Shown piece by piece: positions 11,316 to 24,244 of a DNA stretch of 64,000 bases. The notes beneath the pieces are model-generated. The model worked only from the letters and a program-made list of their open reading frames with translations, ran no database searches and was not told the DNA's origin. The position numbers and the translations under genes are program-made. Position 1 is the stretch's first letter. Each line of letters begins with the position of its first letter. Source of the DNA: Dryococelus australis. Taxonomy: Eukaryota > Arthropoda > Insecta > Phasmatodea > Phasmatidae. The stretch is from the NCBI GenBank assembly GCA_029891345.1, contig CM056994.1, positions 141,630,457-141,694,456 on the forward strand. The letters are read 5' to 3'.

Positions 11316-14300
11316 CAGTAAATATTTGTTTTATGCCCAGTTTAAATTATATATGAGTCGTGTAGTTAGTAATGGTAGTTTAGAAGTAAGACATTTATTT
11401 ATGCCAGTTTTCATGTAGGAAAACATTTATATATTTCGGTGTTTGATTTGTTTAGCCGTGTAAACCATTTTGTTTACATATTCTAGCTTTTGGATGATTT
11501 TCCTGTAAGTTTTATTTCAATTCTCTTCTTAATTTGTACTTTGAAAATTATAATCTTTAATCTCGTTCGAGCCTTTCAAGCCACTGTTTTGGCTTTCGTT
11601 TCTTAGTAGGGCCGTAAGTAACGTGATATGTTTGCAGATTCTTTGTCTTAGCGTCCCGCATTACCCTCCTCCACATTTCACCTTCTGGCATCGCAGTGGT
11701 GACAAAGTGTTCTTGCAGTCATATGTCTAGCGCGTGACTTCAAATAAAAATTTCTTTCGATCATGTGTAAATTTGCCTTTCTCGCTGACACATTTCGTGT
11801 TCAAATACCTGATGGATCATCTGCGACACCTAGCAGCGACTTTAGAACGATCTGGTCGGTCATTTTTCCTTTTCATTATGCTGTTGTTTGGCGCCACGGC
11901 ATGCCATGCCATCTTGTTTGCACGCATTTTGTTTCCAGGTTCGCTGCTGCCATGAAGCACTTCCAACATGCGGTAGCCGTGAGACTCTGTGTGGGCATTT
12001 AAACCCATTTGGTGTGTTCCAACCACATACATTGTATCACATCGTGAAACCTGAGGATGTGGTATTTTTGTAAAGTGATAACTTCTCTTTATTTAATTAT
12101 TTTAATTTTGGTGTTTCGCCTTTTCTTCAAATAACATATGAGTTTTTAGGACTACCCTCGTTGGTAAGTACATTTCCAATTTCCTTTTCGCCCATTCGCC
12201 ACTCGTAGTAATTTTTGTCACACACTATCATCGTTTTTTTATAGTGAGCATCCCATTTCCTAGACATGATACTGGCTATTGACCTGCCTTCTTAATCTTC
12301 CATGTTGGTGTAGCAACTGAAAGTTTATATTTTTCGTGCTGCAGCGATGGTTATAACTCATTCTTCCAGTACGAGTACCTTTGGTTGGCTGTAGGGCTTC
12401 CTGCGTTTCGTCTCATACCACAGCAAGTTCCGAAGGCATCTCGTTTTCATGAGTGATTTTTTTAAAGTAAATTTTCGTGTGATTATGAATTGAGCTCACC
12501 TACATTAAATTGCACATTTCAGCTTGGTTTTTGTATTTGTTACACCAGTGTTGCATTATAGATTGAACTATTGATTGGATTACTCCAAATGTAAAGTTTT
12601 CTCATTTTTGTCACACATAGAAATGACATAACTTAATGGTTATTATTATCTAAGATAAAACATATTTTTGTCAATTTATATTACCTAATGAGTTTATGTT
12701 CGTATACCTTCTTGATAATATTTCTTAAACTGCTAGCAGTTAATAATTTTCTCTGTTATTTAATTGAGTACTGGTACACGTTCACTTATAACTATTTGTT
12801 CTGATTTAAAAAAATGTTAAAATTACTTTCACCAAGTAATTATGTAAATACTTGTATATTTATGAACATCGATTGGTTATTTGTCTATGTGTTTATAACT
12901 TTACACTACAGAAAGAACTGCAAGTAAATTTAACCTAAGATATTATTAAATTCAACACCACAAATCTCTGTATTGTTATTTAAGATATATTTACAATTTA
13001 CCATGTGCGATATTTCTTGAATTTATATATATACATATATATGTATATAGTTTTAATCATGAGGTATTTAACCTCCTTTTCTTTATTGTGGCCATGTACG
13101 ATCACCCAGAATTTGATTAATATGTTGTTTCATAGTTTCCTTGCCAATTAATTAACTTTTATTTCTTGAACAGTCCTTAAGTTAATTTTGCATTGATGCA
13201 TTTATATTATTATCGCCTTTTTTAATATGTTTGTGGTTCCTTATATTATTCTGTTCCAAGGAGTTGGTATTTACTTTCGTTGAAGTTGATAATAAGCTTT
13301 CCGTCTCATGATCGTACCTCGTTAAAAGTGGTAGCAGAATGTGGTTTGTTTCACGTGATTTGTGGTCTCTTTTTTAAATTGTTTTTTTAAGAGAATTTAA
13401 TATATGAATCCTAATTTACGGGCGTTGTTTGAATATCTGTTCGGATAATATTTTTATTTGTTTATTATTGTCTTGTTTCATTAGCAACTATTTGTGTGTG
13501 AACATTTTTTTGGTATTTTTAAAGTTAATAAGTTAAAGTCATTAGCTTTTACTCTCTCCTATCATTCATGTCACCGTGTTCTGTTTTGAAGAGACTGTCT
13601 TTGTCTGCTGTTGTTTCATTCTCATGATCTAGTTTCTGCCGCTGTTGTCTGACCTTGTAGTCATGTGGTGAATGCAGGCTGGCTGTCTGTTGGTTATAAT
13701 GATGTACTACAAAGTTCCCTTTGTAATGTCTTCAGACTTATATTTCCTTTGGATAATTTTTGTGACATCTATATTTTATTTTATATTGAATTCAGTGACA
13801 GCAGTGTTTTTTATCTTGCTTTACGTCACGATTTTCATATTTCATTCTGGGTTTTTTTTCTTATGTGTGTTTCATCCTGATGCATTATATTCTTTAATTT
13901 AATCCAAGATTCTGTCTTTTGAAACAGTTACATACAATATTATATTGTTTATCTTTATATGTTAAACAATATTTTGTTTACTTTTCAATCGTACTGTGCC
14001 CTGGTATTCATTTTAACGTATTTTCTTGCTTTGAAATATGTCTGTCACATGACTATACTACTGCATTGTTTAATTATTTTGGTGTGTGTGTCATTTAATT
14101 AATGTTTAATATGTAATTTTATATTGGTTCTTCTAGTCATTCTTGGTCGTTCTTGGTCATTCTATCACATAACATTCGCGACGTTATTTTGTTTTGTTCG
14201 AGGCGAGTCTCAACGTGGTCGTGCTCTGGTTGTCTATTTTTGTTGTTGTTCTGCTTAGTCCTGACTCCAGGATTGAACAGACAAAATAAGTTACTTAGGG

Positions 14301-17300
14301 GAATGTAGTCGATAGCTAAAGATAGAATTAATATAAATATCAAAAATGCATCTCTTTATTACATAAATTATTTGCAATGTTCTATACAGCAAAATACACA
14401 ATGTGGAGATGCTTTAGAGTATATAATCAGGCTGTAGAGTTAACGTTGTTTCAATTACAATTGTTAAATCAGTAGGTTGTAGGTTGTTTGTATCGCCTTA
14501 TATTGAACTACTTTAAATTTACTCTCAAAGGTAAGTATTTTAGCACGGCCTAAAGTCCTATCCCGGGTCCTACATTACATCCAATTGTTAAGGCTCTTAC
14601 CACCGAAAAGCCTGAAGACGACACTCAATCGGGAGCATCCCTCATGGACCTGTTGCCTGGTTCAGCATCGTGGAGTGTGTAGTGCCCGACGTCCTCGACG
14701 TTGTGATGCCCTCCATAGTCTTGCAGAATTCACACTGAAATATGGTGGCTGAGTTGGGGGTGGGGGACGTCTCGCACTCAGCCTGGGTTACCCCTCTTCC
14801 TGTCACCTTTGCTCCTGGTGCCTCGGCTGCTGCCGAGCCCTGCCCGGTCGGCAATTGCGACAGCTCCCAAATCCATGTGGCGCTGGTTCGAATCTCCGGA
14901 CGGGGCCGGAACACAGGGATACCAACCTGACCATACTTTATTGCACAATGGCTGTGTTGGGGATCGTTTACTTTTGTGTCGTGGTGGTTTTAAAGTGTCA
15001 GATGTGCGATTATTATGAGAAACACTTTAAGGGAATTTTATTTTCGTCAAACTATGCTAATTTTTAGGCGTGCCACACTTTTATGAGCTTTTGGCTCAAT
15101 AATTCTGTCTTACTGTGGAAACCGATTTTGGTAATGAGGTGCTTCTTGTGATTAGTTTTGGCTCGTGTTTGTTTTGTTCTGAAAGTCATTTAATTTTGTG
15201 AAGTCATTAATTTTATTTGTTACTGGTTTTATTCCCTCGTCACAGACAATGTGTTTATTTTAATTTTTCTATACTATTCATTCATTTTTTTAAATTAAGT
15301 TTCATAATTATTTCAGTTTCTGTTTATTTATAGTTGCACATACTTCGGTAAACGAATCCTTTTCATGGAAATCATTAAATTTTTAATTTATCTGCTATTT
15401 TTTGTTATTGTTTTGTAAGCTACCCGCCTTCGAAGTGATACGCATTTTTCTTTGGGGTTTCTGAGGTGGTATCAATGTTTCAAATGGTCTACTGAGGGTG
15501 TGTGTGTCGCTGCATAACTTAAGGGATGTCATCTGTGGGTGCGCCACCACAAGAACATTCGTGGAAGTCGCCTGAATGGGACGGTCCCTGATTTTATAAA
15601 CTGTATGTTACACATTGGAAATTCACAGGTCTTCATGTCAAAAGTCTAGTTTATTTAATTGAATGCTTTTTATTTTTTTAAACAATAATTTATTTAGTAG
15701 AAGTGCATTTAAGTTTTTCCTAAATTTAATTAAATATTTGTTTGCGTTACCAGAGTGTACTTTCTTTGCTTGTTATCTGTAAGCCTAATCTGTCTAATTT
15801 TTATTTTTTTTTTTGTTATAGATTCTTCTCTGATTGATGAAATCCTGATTGTTTACTAACACTTACTTTCAGGTTGCTTTTCTATTTCGGTGGTACTCTT
15901 CGATTTTTATTTTCTTTTCATTTTTGATGGCTGTTCGCTGCTGGGAACTGCCAGCTGGTTGGAGTTCACCGAGGTAATTGTTTCCTAGTGTTGGATTTAG
16001 TACAGGTTGCACTGTTTCCAGCTGCTTCTGGTGGCGTCAATGCTGATGGCGACCTGCTGAGTGAGTCCCTATAAAAGTATTTCTTAACATGAATTGAGAT
16101 ATTGTCCAATTTTGAAATATTTCTGTGTCCTCTAAACATATTGGTTCAATGTTTTTATTCGGTTTATTTATTTTACTTGATGTACTGTTAGTTTGCTTGG
16201 TCTCTTGTTTAGGGAGGTACGGGACAAATTTTTCTGTAGGCTTTCAGTAGCCTTGTAAGGAAAAATTTGGTTTTTCTATTTTCTTCCTTTCCTTAGTCTC
16301 CTTTTCAGTTTTGTCAATTTTTAATTCATTGGTGTGATTAAGTTATTTTTAATATGAGACAATGTGGTTGTGTATTCTCTCGTCCGAACCTCCCTTGGTT
16401 TTTTTTTTACTTATTCATGTGGCATTCTGTTTTTTAGGTTCTGGTTTCATTGTGATTAGTTTTTTTGTTCTAGTTTAGGGTTTGGGTCTCTTTCCGGCAC
16501 GTACTTGCTAGTGGTTAGCATTTGCTGCAAGCACATTTGTTGTGTTACCTTGTCCTTTAGCATCGACTGTTTGCTGAAATTTGCTTTTCCTCTGTAAGTT
16601 TAATTTTCTCTGTTTTCCCCATTTTTTGGTGGGGATAGCATAGTAGGGCGTTATGGGACGTCATTGGTGTGTTGTGCTTGTAGAATATTTATTCACCTTG
16701 TAGGATTTTGTTTTTGGCAATCTTGTTACTTCAAAATCATTTTGGGTCAATATTTGGATTTTTGTTCAGGATTAGGATTTTAGTATCATTTTGAAACTTT
16801 GTTGCTCGTGCTTAACTGATGTTGCAAGCACATTTTTTGCGTTACACTATCCCTGAGCTTGGACAGTTACTTAATGTTGTTTTCATTTGGAGGAGCATTG
16901 TGTTGTAGTGATGTTAGGGGACGATGCAATTACATGGGGTTTCATCGGAGTTCTAACAGGCAACCTAATCTCACTTGTTGTTTGTATTTTCCTTTAGATC
17001 GGTTGGTTGCCAGTTTAATTTTTGTGGTTTTCTATCGGTCGGTATGGAACACGCCTAGTACTGTTTTTCTTGTTTGGTGGTGAACTGGACACCCGTCGGC
17101 AGTTCAGGATACACACTAGTTCTGGGTTAAGTCCCCCGCACGGACTTTCAGGGCTGAAGTTAGTGCTGTTTTACGGCACGACTGTGTAATTTTATATGCA
17201 ACATTTCAATTTTTAATCTATCTCACTACAGTATTGATATTTGCTACTGATAAATGTATTATGGTGTCAATAATATGAACTATTTTTAATCTTTATTGGA

Positions 17301-17553
17301 AACTAAATTTTTTTACTTGTTGGTCAGTTGCTGCTAGTGTGTATTTTAAAAATTATTATATCCTTGGTAATTAAAGTAATCATTATCTGTTTGGAGTATA
17401 TTATTATGATTTCAGTCATTACCATGATTGCAAGAATTTTAATTATTGATTGTCTTTAGAGGTTTATTGTTTAGAATATTGTGGTAATTAATTACTTTAT
17501 GGTATTTTTAATTATTTGAGAACCACATAGTTACGGTTTGAAGTCGATCTGTC
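11316..17553 (+). repeat. Macro-repeat copy A
   Basis: This is the most complete copy, about 6.2 kb. It contains about 1 kb (13150-14160) that copy B lacks, and a 0.7-kb insertion at 14240-14920. Shorter internal duplications exist: the word series CGTGCTTA, TTGCAAGCACAT, CTTGGACAGT occurs near 16500-16570 and again near 16805-16870. The copy begins directly at the broken end of the FB1 arm. Confidence 0.7.
14240..14920. mobile_element. Insertion of unknown class in copy A
   Basis: Copy B passes directly from GAGTCTCAAC to ACCAATCTGACCATA, whereas copy A has about 680 extra bases between the same landmarks. The inner half (14560-14917) is distinctly GC-rich. The minus strand has an AATAAA-type signal (TTTATT at 14355-14360). 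The plus strand has a perfect B-box-like GGTTCGAATCTCC at 14885-14897, but no A-box was found. A 90-codon minus ORF (14642-14914) resembles no family I know. It could be a SINE or retroelement fragment. Confidence 0.45.
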
Positions 17554-19269
17554 CAGTAAATATTAGTTTATTCCCAGATTAAACTATATAAGTGTCATGT
17601 AATAAGTAATGAAAGTCTAGTGTCAGAAACTTATATCTGTCAGTGTACATTTCGTTATACTTTTATATATTTCAATATTTGGTTTATTTGACTAAATAAA
17701 TTATTTTATTTACGTATTCTTGCTTTTGGATATTTAATCTGTAAGTTTTATTTCAATTCTGTTCCATAATTACACTCTAAAAATTACAATCTTTAATCCT
17801 GTAAGAATCTACATTGCTGCTGTTCCGTGCTTTTGTTTCTTAGTACGATCGGATATGATGTGCTAATTTTGCAGATTCTTTATTTTGGCATCCAGCACTA
17901 ACCCCCTCCATTCTTCACCTTCTGGCATCGCTGCGTTGACAAGTATTCTTGCAGTCACAAGTCCAGCGTGTGATTTTACACGAAAAACATCTTCCGAACT
18001 CGTGTTATCTTGCCTTTCTCACAGAAACATTTTTTGCTCTCGTACCTGGCGGATCATCTGCGACACCTACCGGCAAATTTAGAGCTATGTGTTCGACAAT
18101 TACTCCTTTTCGTTGCGCATTTGTTTAGCGCCACAGCGTGCCTTGCGGTCTTGTTGGAAGCACTTTGTTTCCAGGATCGCTGCTGACATGACACTTTGCT
18201 GACATGTAGTAGCCGTGAGACTCTTTGCTGTATCTGAAGCCCGTTTGGTGTGTTAGATAAACTCAAATTGCATCACGTAGTGGAACGTGGTATTTTAATT
18301 TTTTTTTGTGGTGTGCTAACTTCTCTTTGTTTATTAATTTTAATTTAGGTGTTTCGCCTTTTGTTCAGTCAACATGTGAAAATTCAGGGCTATCATAGTT
18401 TGGAAAGTACGTTTTCAATTTCCTTTTCGCCTGTCGCCTCTCCCAGCAATTTTTGTCACTTACTAGTTTTGGTTTCTTTTTTATTATGAGGGTCACATTT
18501 CGTAGAACTAGTACTGGCTCTCTACCTGCCTTCTTGATCTGCCATGTTAGCGTAACTATTCAAACTTTCTACCTTTCAAGATACAGCGAAGGATGTAACT
18601 CATATTTCCAATATGAGTATCTTATGTTGACTGTGGGGCTTCCTGCGTTTCATCTCATCCCACAGCAAGTTCCGAAGGCATTTCGTTTTCAGTGTTGTTT
18701 TTGTGTAAATAATTATGTGTTTATGAAACAAACTCATGCAGATTTATCTGCTATAATCCGTATGGTTTCGTATTTGTTTTATCAGTGTTGAACTATTGAT
18801 TGAATTATTGATTGGATTATTTCAAGTGTAGAGTTTTATCATTATTCGCCACACACATAAATAAAATGATTTAATGTATATTTATATACAAGACAACACA
18901 TGTTTTTCAATTTATATTATCTAATGAATTTATGTTTGTGTATATTTTTCGATAATACGTCTTAAACTGCTAGCAATCTATCGTTTTCACTCTAACATTT
19001 AATCGAGGTCTGGTACACGTTCACCTATAACATTTGTATCAATTTTAGAAAAAATATTTTAATTAATTTCATTATGTAATTATGGTAGTACTTTTATATT
19101 TATTAATTCCAATTGGTCATTTGTCTATGAGTTTATAACTTTTAAATATAGAAACGAAATATAATTAAAATAATAAAAGATATTATTCAATGCAACATGA
19201 TAAATCTCTGTCTATATATTTAACATATATTTACATTTTATCGTCTGAGCCTATTCTTTAATTAATATA

Positions 19270-19841
19270 CGGTATCTACCACAAAGTAATTGGGCAGCTG
19301 TCCACAATGTTTGCGTGGTGGTTATCTGTCCGTCAGAATCTCGTAGGGCCACCTCTTGTGGCTACAACAGCAGCCATCCTGTCTGGCATGCTCTCTACGA
19401 GAGTTTGCAGGACATCCACGGGGATTCGTAGCCACAATCGTCTTGCAACCATTCCATTAGTTGAGAAATTGATTTTGGCCGCGCCTGACGAGCACTCACG
19501 CGGCCATCCAATTCATCCCAAAGATGTTCTACAGGGTTAAGGTCGGGGCTCCGAGCGGGCCAGTCCAATCGGTGAACATTGTTGTCGACGTACCACTGCA
19601 TAGTAGCCCTTGAAACATGGCAGCTGGCATTGTCATCCTGTAAGTAACACAGGTCCATTCCGTAAAAAACGCCACAATGTTGGGAGCATTTCCTTATCCA
19701 GAATGTTACAATAGGCCTCAGTGTTCATGCTACCGCGGACAAACACCAGCGGTCCTACGCCGAAGGCCGTGACGCACTAGTCAACTGATATACTGAATTA
19801 CCTAAATTCACGGTTGCCTAATTACTTTTTGGTAGATAGCA
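19270..19841 (-). mobile_element. Internally deleted Tc1-type transposon
   Basis: The ends form an inverted repeat: left CGGTATCTACCACAAAGT, and right, reverse-complemented, TGCTATCTACCAAAAAGT. Both sides are bordered by the TA dinucleotide expected of Tc1/mariner insertion (19268-19269 and 19842-19843). Copies A and C lack the element at this site. At 572 bp it is far shorter than a full Tc1 element of about 1.6 kb. Only the C-terminal part of the transposase remains, so it is a non-autonomous deletion derivative. Confidence 0.85.
19395..19776 (-). pseudogene. Tc1-type transposase, C-terminal fragment
   Basis: The protein would cut and join DNA at the transposon ends using a DDE active site. 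The minus-strand reading shows VGPLVFVRGSMN and NILDKEMLP, then after a frameshift LCYLQDDNASCHVSR and SPDLNPVEHLWDEL. The second catalytic Asp (QDDNA) and the Glu (NPVEHLW) are both present with 34 residues between them, the DD34E spacing of the Tc1 family. The N-terminal DNA-binding helix-turn-helix region and the first Asp are absent. A run of six A (19664-19669, plus strand) marks the frame break, consistent with a one-base gain. A stop lies just upstream of 19776. The fragment is not functional, though its family assignment is clear. Confidence 0.88.
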
Positions 19842-19947
19842 TATATATTGTTTTAATATAGAGGTATTTGACCTATTTTTATTAATTGTGACCGTGTACG
19901 ATCACATAACAATTGATCAATGTGTTGTTTTATAGTTTCCTTGCCTC

Positions 19948-20575
19948 TTCATTACCCCTCTATTCTTCTAAAAATTCTCGTTACCCTTCCTGTTACAACA
20001 GCATCAGTAGAGAGAAGCTATTTACCACTGAAGAGACTGAAAACGTGTCTCAGAAACAGTACTGGTAGAGACAGTTTAAATGGACTAGTACTTATGTCAA
20101 TACACCACAGCATACCATTAAATGGAAGATATATTGCTTGGGAAATTCGCAAAGAACAGAAGAATGCTGTGTATTTAACAACTTTAGGCAAAAGAGTGAC
20201 CAAAGAAACATTAGCACTTAGTTAATCTCTTTAGTGCAGACTTCATTTTATGCAGTGTTTTGATGCTTTTAAGTTTTAATTTTTTTTATTGGAATATTAA
20301 TAGCTATTTCTTGAGAAGTGCTGAGATTTTCTAAAAGTATCATGAAATATTATAAGAATTTTACAGTTAATGTTTAAATTGTACATAGTGTAGGCCCTAT
20401 AACTAATTGTATTATGTGTGAATTTAGATTTGTTACGTTAAAGAGTGATCGAAAAACTTTAGCACTTGCTTCATTTCTTTATTGCGTACCTTATTTTATG
20501 TAGTGTATGATGCTTTTATATTTTAAATGTTGTTTTAATTAGAATATTAATATGTTATGTTTTATTAGTTGTTTT
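19948..20575 (+). pseudogene. hAT transposase, dimerisation-domain fragment
   Basis: The reading frame to 20225 contains LLKILVTLPVTTASVERSY, LKRLKTCLRNS and LNGLVLMSIH. These are the diagnostic parts of the C-terminal hAT dimerisation domain (the ASVERSFS and LRxxMxxxRLxxLxLL signature). It belongs to the ZMYM/THAP-associated type of hAT protein that is frequent in insects. The frame ends with a stop after LGKRVTKETLALS, so the true C-terminus is probably kept. The N-terminal zinc finger and catalytic DDE residues are missing: sequence left of 19948 is macro-repeat DNA. Downstream 3' sequence includes a direct duplication (about 20193-20310 repeated at 20441-20555). The fragment occupies the place of about 1 kb of copy A. 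Confidence 0.85.
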
Positions 20576-20583
20576 ACTCATTG

Positions 20584-20845
20584 CAGGGGCATACCCAGAA
20601 GGTACCCCACTTTTCATACCTTAATATTAAAATTTTTATTTTCAAAATTATAAATATTTTTACCAGCGGTATATTCAATGATTGGATACGAAAAATGCTC
20701 GAATAGCACCACATTGCATATTGAAATCCTAATTTTTCCGGGGTAGGACCTCCCGGTCCCCCGCTTTATTTGATATCTCGTTGTTCCTTTATGAAATTCA
20801 CAAGTTGCCCTCTCCCTCCGCCCCACAAATCCTGGCTACGCCACT
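20584..20845. mobile_element. Small hAT-type MITE
   Basis: The left end is CAGGGGCATACCCAG. The right end, reverse-complemented, is AGTGGCGTAGCCAGG, a typical hAT terminal repeat. The flanks ACTCATTG (20576-20583) and ACTATTG (20846-20852) look like an 8-bp target duplication that lost one base. At about 262 bp there is no coding capacity. Confidence 0.65.
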
Positions 20846-22643
20846 ACTATTGCGTAACTGTCGCGCGTTATTTTGTTTCGTTCGTGGTGAGTCTCAACAT
20901 GGCAGCCGTCAGGTTTTCTGGTGTTGCAGTGCTACCAATCTGACCATAATTCATGGCCCACTGGCTGTATCGGGGCTTGTTTACATTTATGTCGTGGTGT
21001 ATTTAAAGTGTTAGAAGAACAACTATTATATTTAAATACTTTAACAATTTTTTTTGGATCTAAGTATATATTAGGTGTGCCATACTACCTGCTCCTTTTA
21101 TTTAAACTATTATGTACTTTTGGCCCGATATTTCTCTCTTATTGTGGGATACGATTACGTCAATGAGCTGCTCCTTATATTATGTTTTCTTTTATGTATG
21201 TTTTGATCTTGAAGCTTTTTAAGTGTGTCGAGTAATTTGTTTTTAATTGGTTACTGATTTTATTTCTTAATTTATAATACAAGGTATTTATTCAGTTACT
21301 GTTATTTTGTAGTTAAACACACTTTGGTGTACTCATCTTTTTATGAAAATAATTAACATTACATTTGATTATATTTAATATTATCTTGTAAGCTTCCCGA
21401 CTTTCAAGTGACATACAGTTTTCTTTTGGGTCTCTGAGATTGGGTCAAGGTTTCAAATGGTGCGCTGAGAGATTGCGGGTCGCCACATGAATTAAGGGAT
21501 GTCCTCTGTGGGCACATGACCCTACCTTTCATGGCAGTGGCATACAGACGACGGCCCCTAATTTTGTAAACTGTATGTCACACATTGGAAGATCACAGAT
21601 CTCCATAGCTAAAGTCTAGTTTATCTCATTAAATGCTTTATAATTTTAAAACAAAAATTTATTTTGGTGAAGTACACATTTCAGATTTTGTCAAACATAA
21701 TTGAAATTATTATTTATTTTAACCAGAGTGTGCTTCCTTGCTAGTGTTTTCTGTAGACCTAATCTAGTTTATGTTTTGTTAGAGACTTCTCTGTTTAAAT
21801 CCAGATTGTTGACTAACCCTTTCTTACAGGCTTATTTTCTATTTCGGTAGATAGCATATATATTGAACTGTAATGTTCGTTCTTTATTATTTTTTTTATG
21901 GCTGTTCGCTGGTGGGAGCTGCCAGCTGGGTGGAGTTCGCGGAGGTAGCTGCTTGACTAGTGTTGGCTTTGAGGCATGTCGCAGTGTTTCCAGCTGCTTC
22001 TGGTGGAGTCCGTGCTGCTGGCGTCCTGCTCAGTGAGCCGCTATCGAGGTATTCACTAACAGGAATTGAGGTAATCTTTAATTTTTTTACTTTTTCCATG
22101 TCCTGAAATCATCCTGGTTTAATGTTTTTATTCGTTTTATTTCTTTTACTTGGAGGACTGTTAGTTTGTTTGGTCGCGTTTTAGGGTGGTATGGGACACT
22201 GTATTTGCATAGGCTTCGTGTAATGGAGTCTGGAAAGGGAAAATTAGGTTTTTCTGTTTTCTTTTTTTTTCTTAATCTTATTTTAGTTTAGTTACTTTTT
22301 CATTCTTCGGTGAGGGTAGCGTTGTTATGTTGATATGGGGCAATGTGGCTGCGTTGACTCTTATCTGAACTTCCCTTGGCTTTTTAATTTATTTATTTAG
22401 CATTCTGCATTTTTAGATTCTGGTTTCATTAACATTTAGATTTTTGATCAGGTTTAGGGTTTGGGTCTCGTTCTGGCACTTAATTGCTCGTGCTTAGCAT
22501 TTTCTGCAATCTCGTTTGTTGCTTTACCTTGTCCGTGGGCTTGGACAGTTTGCTGAAATTATTTTTTCCTATGTATGTTTCATTTTCTTTTATTTTTTCC
22601 TATTTTTCGATGAGGATAGGGTAGCAGGGCGGTTTAGGAAGAC

Positions 22644-24244
22644 CAGGGGCGTATCCTGAAAATTTTGGCAAAGCATTCAACAGGAAACTTCCTATGGCAC
22701 TTCACTTTGCACAGAGGAGTTAAATATTAATAACAACAAAATGAAAATAAAAGGTTGCCGGAAATATATTTAAGTTTTTTAGTACTTTTTTTTCTCTGAC
22801 TCTTTCCTTCATCTGGATTGCTTTGAAATACGAGAGAATCATTAACCTTAAAATATGCCGATATAAAGCTGAAAAGCTTCTCCAGATTTAGATTATATCT
22901 TCACATAGGTGAACGTGAAGTGTACGAGATCTGTAAACTTTCAATCCTGAAGAAAATTGATGTATTGAAGTAATAGAAAAATATCTAAATCCCAACACGC
23001 AAACACTTCGACACATATTACTGAACATAATTACACCCTAAATAATATCAATAGTGACACTTTAAATTAAGACAAATCATAGACACACTTCAGCATGTAA
23101 GATGACGAAGAGAACAAAAGGTAATCGCTAGTGTAACATGTAGTGTTAGTGCGGGCACCAATTAAAAAAATGTATTATAGCCAATTTTTAAAGAAACCCA
23201 TTTTAATGTTCCAAATGAGAGAAAGGGAAAACATAAATCCAAGTGTCAAATATCCATATTAACTGGTAAAAAAAATTATTATTAATATTTATTTAAAATG
23301 TATGTAATTAATTTAAACACACAAAATTCACAAAACACTTAAATATGCTAGTAGTACATTGCTTGAATTATGGCTACGGCAAAGTTAAATTTATGCTTGT
23401 TAGCAAGAATAATTTAAAGTATGTAAAAACCTGTAATATTTGACTGTCAATCACGTAATTCAAATATAAAATTACTTCTGAAAGTTTGCAAGACATAATT
23501 TACGTTAAAGATATAAGTTTTGAACAGTTATTTTTATTGTAACATTTACCATTTGTTTATAAGTAATCATTTATAATTTTTGTAAATGTCAGGATTATAT
23601 GTTCGTTCAAAGTTTCTGATTTTGTTCCTTGTCTTTAAATTATTGAGAGTGGGTGTAGGGATCCCAATTTCCAACAACTTTTAATTTGTCACCAAACGAG
23701 CATAACTGAAACGATTTATTAAATACAATTGTTAAAATGTTACTTTTAGAGTCATCATTTACCTTGCGAAATTGCTGTTTATAATTCTAATTCAAATGTA
23801 ACAGTAGAATACACAACCCATAAGTCACAAAAAATTGAATAATCGTATATAAAACTCGCTCGCTAGCACTCTTAATGCAACATTTCCTTGTGCATGCATT
23901 CGCCCAAAATTCGCGCGAGTTTGCTGTGACGTCACGCCAGCTGAACGAGTGTTGAGAATATCACAGCGCTATGCCTCGACGTTTCAGGGAACTATTACGA
24001 TCGATTATCGAAATTCGCACCGCGCCACCACCCCTCAGCGCCTTGCCACGACGTTTCGAGTAACTATTAAGAAAAGGGAGGCGACAAGATGCGTGCATTT
24101 CAGTCCCATCTGTAGCGATGAAAGGAAAATTTATTTATATTCTAGTGAAAAGTTTCGGAAGTATGTGGTTAAGAAACATGTTCGTTTTTTAATTTTATTA
24201 AAGCATGCACTGCCTGTATTGCATTCATGGAGAATACACCCCTG
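22644..24244. mobile_element. 1.6-kb hAT-like element without transposase
   Basis: Copy A is continuous here, while copy B has 1601 extra bases that begin CAGGGGCGTATCCTG and end, reverse-complemented, CAGGGGTGTATTCTC. The flanking octamers AGGAAGAC (22636-22643) and GGGACGAC (24245-24252) match at six of eight positions, and copy A has GGGACGTC at the empty site. The CAGGGGCG start and 8-bp duplication fit hAT. A 102-codon frame starting at 23949 in the right part has no recognisable domain and runs out of the element, so I regard it as chance. Confidence 0.7.

Noticed and set aside
11888-11945. Exon-like TTTCCAGGTTCGCTGCTG acceptor site in the macro-repeat
   Set aside because: Conserved because it is part of the repeat; no open frame or donor site follows consistently in the three copies.
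14885-14897. Perfect B-box as a functional tRNA gene
   Set aside because: No A-box, anticodon arm or acceptor stem pairing in the expected positions.
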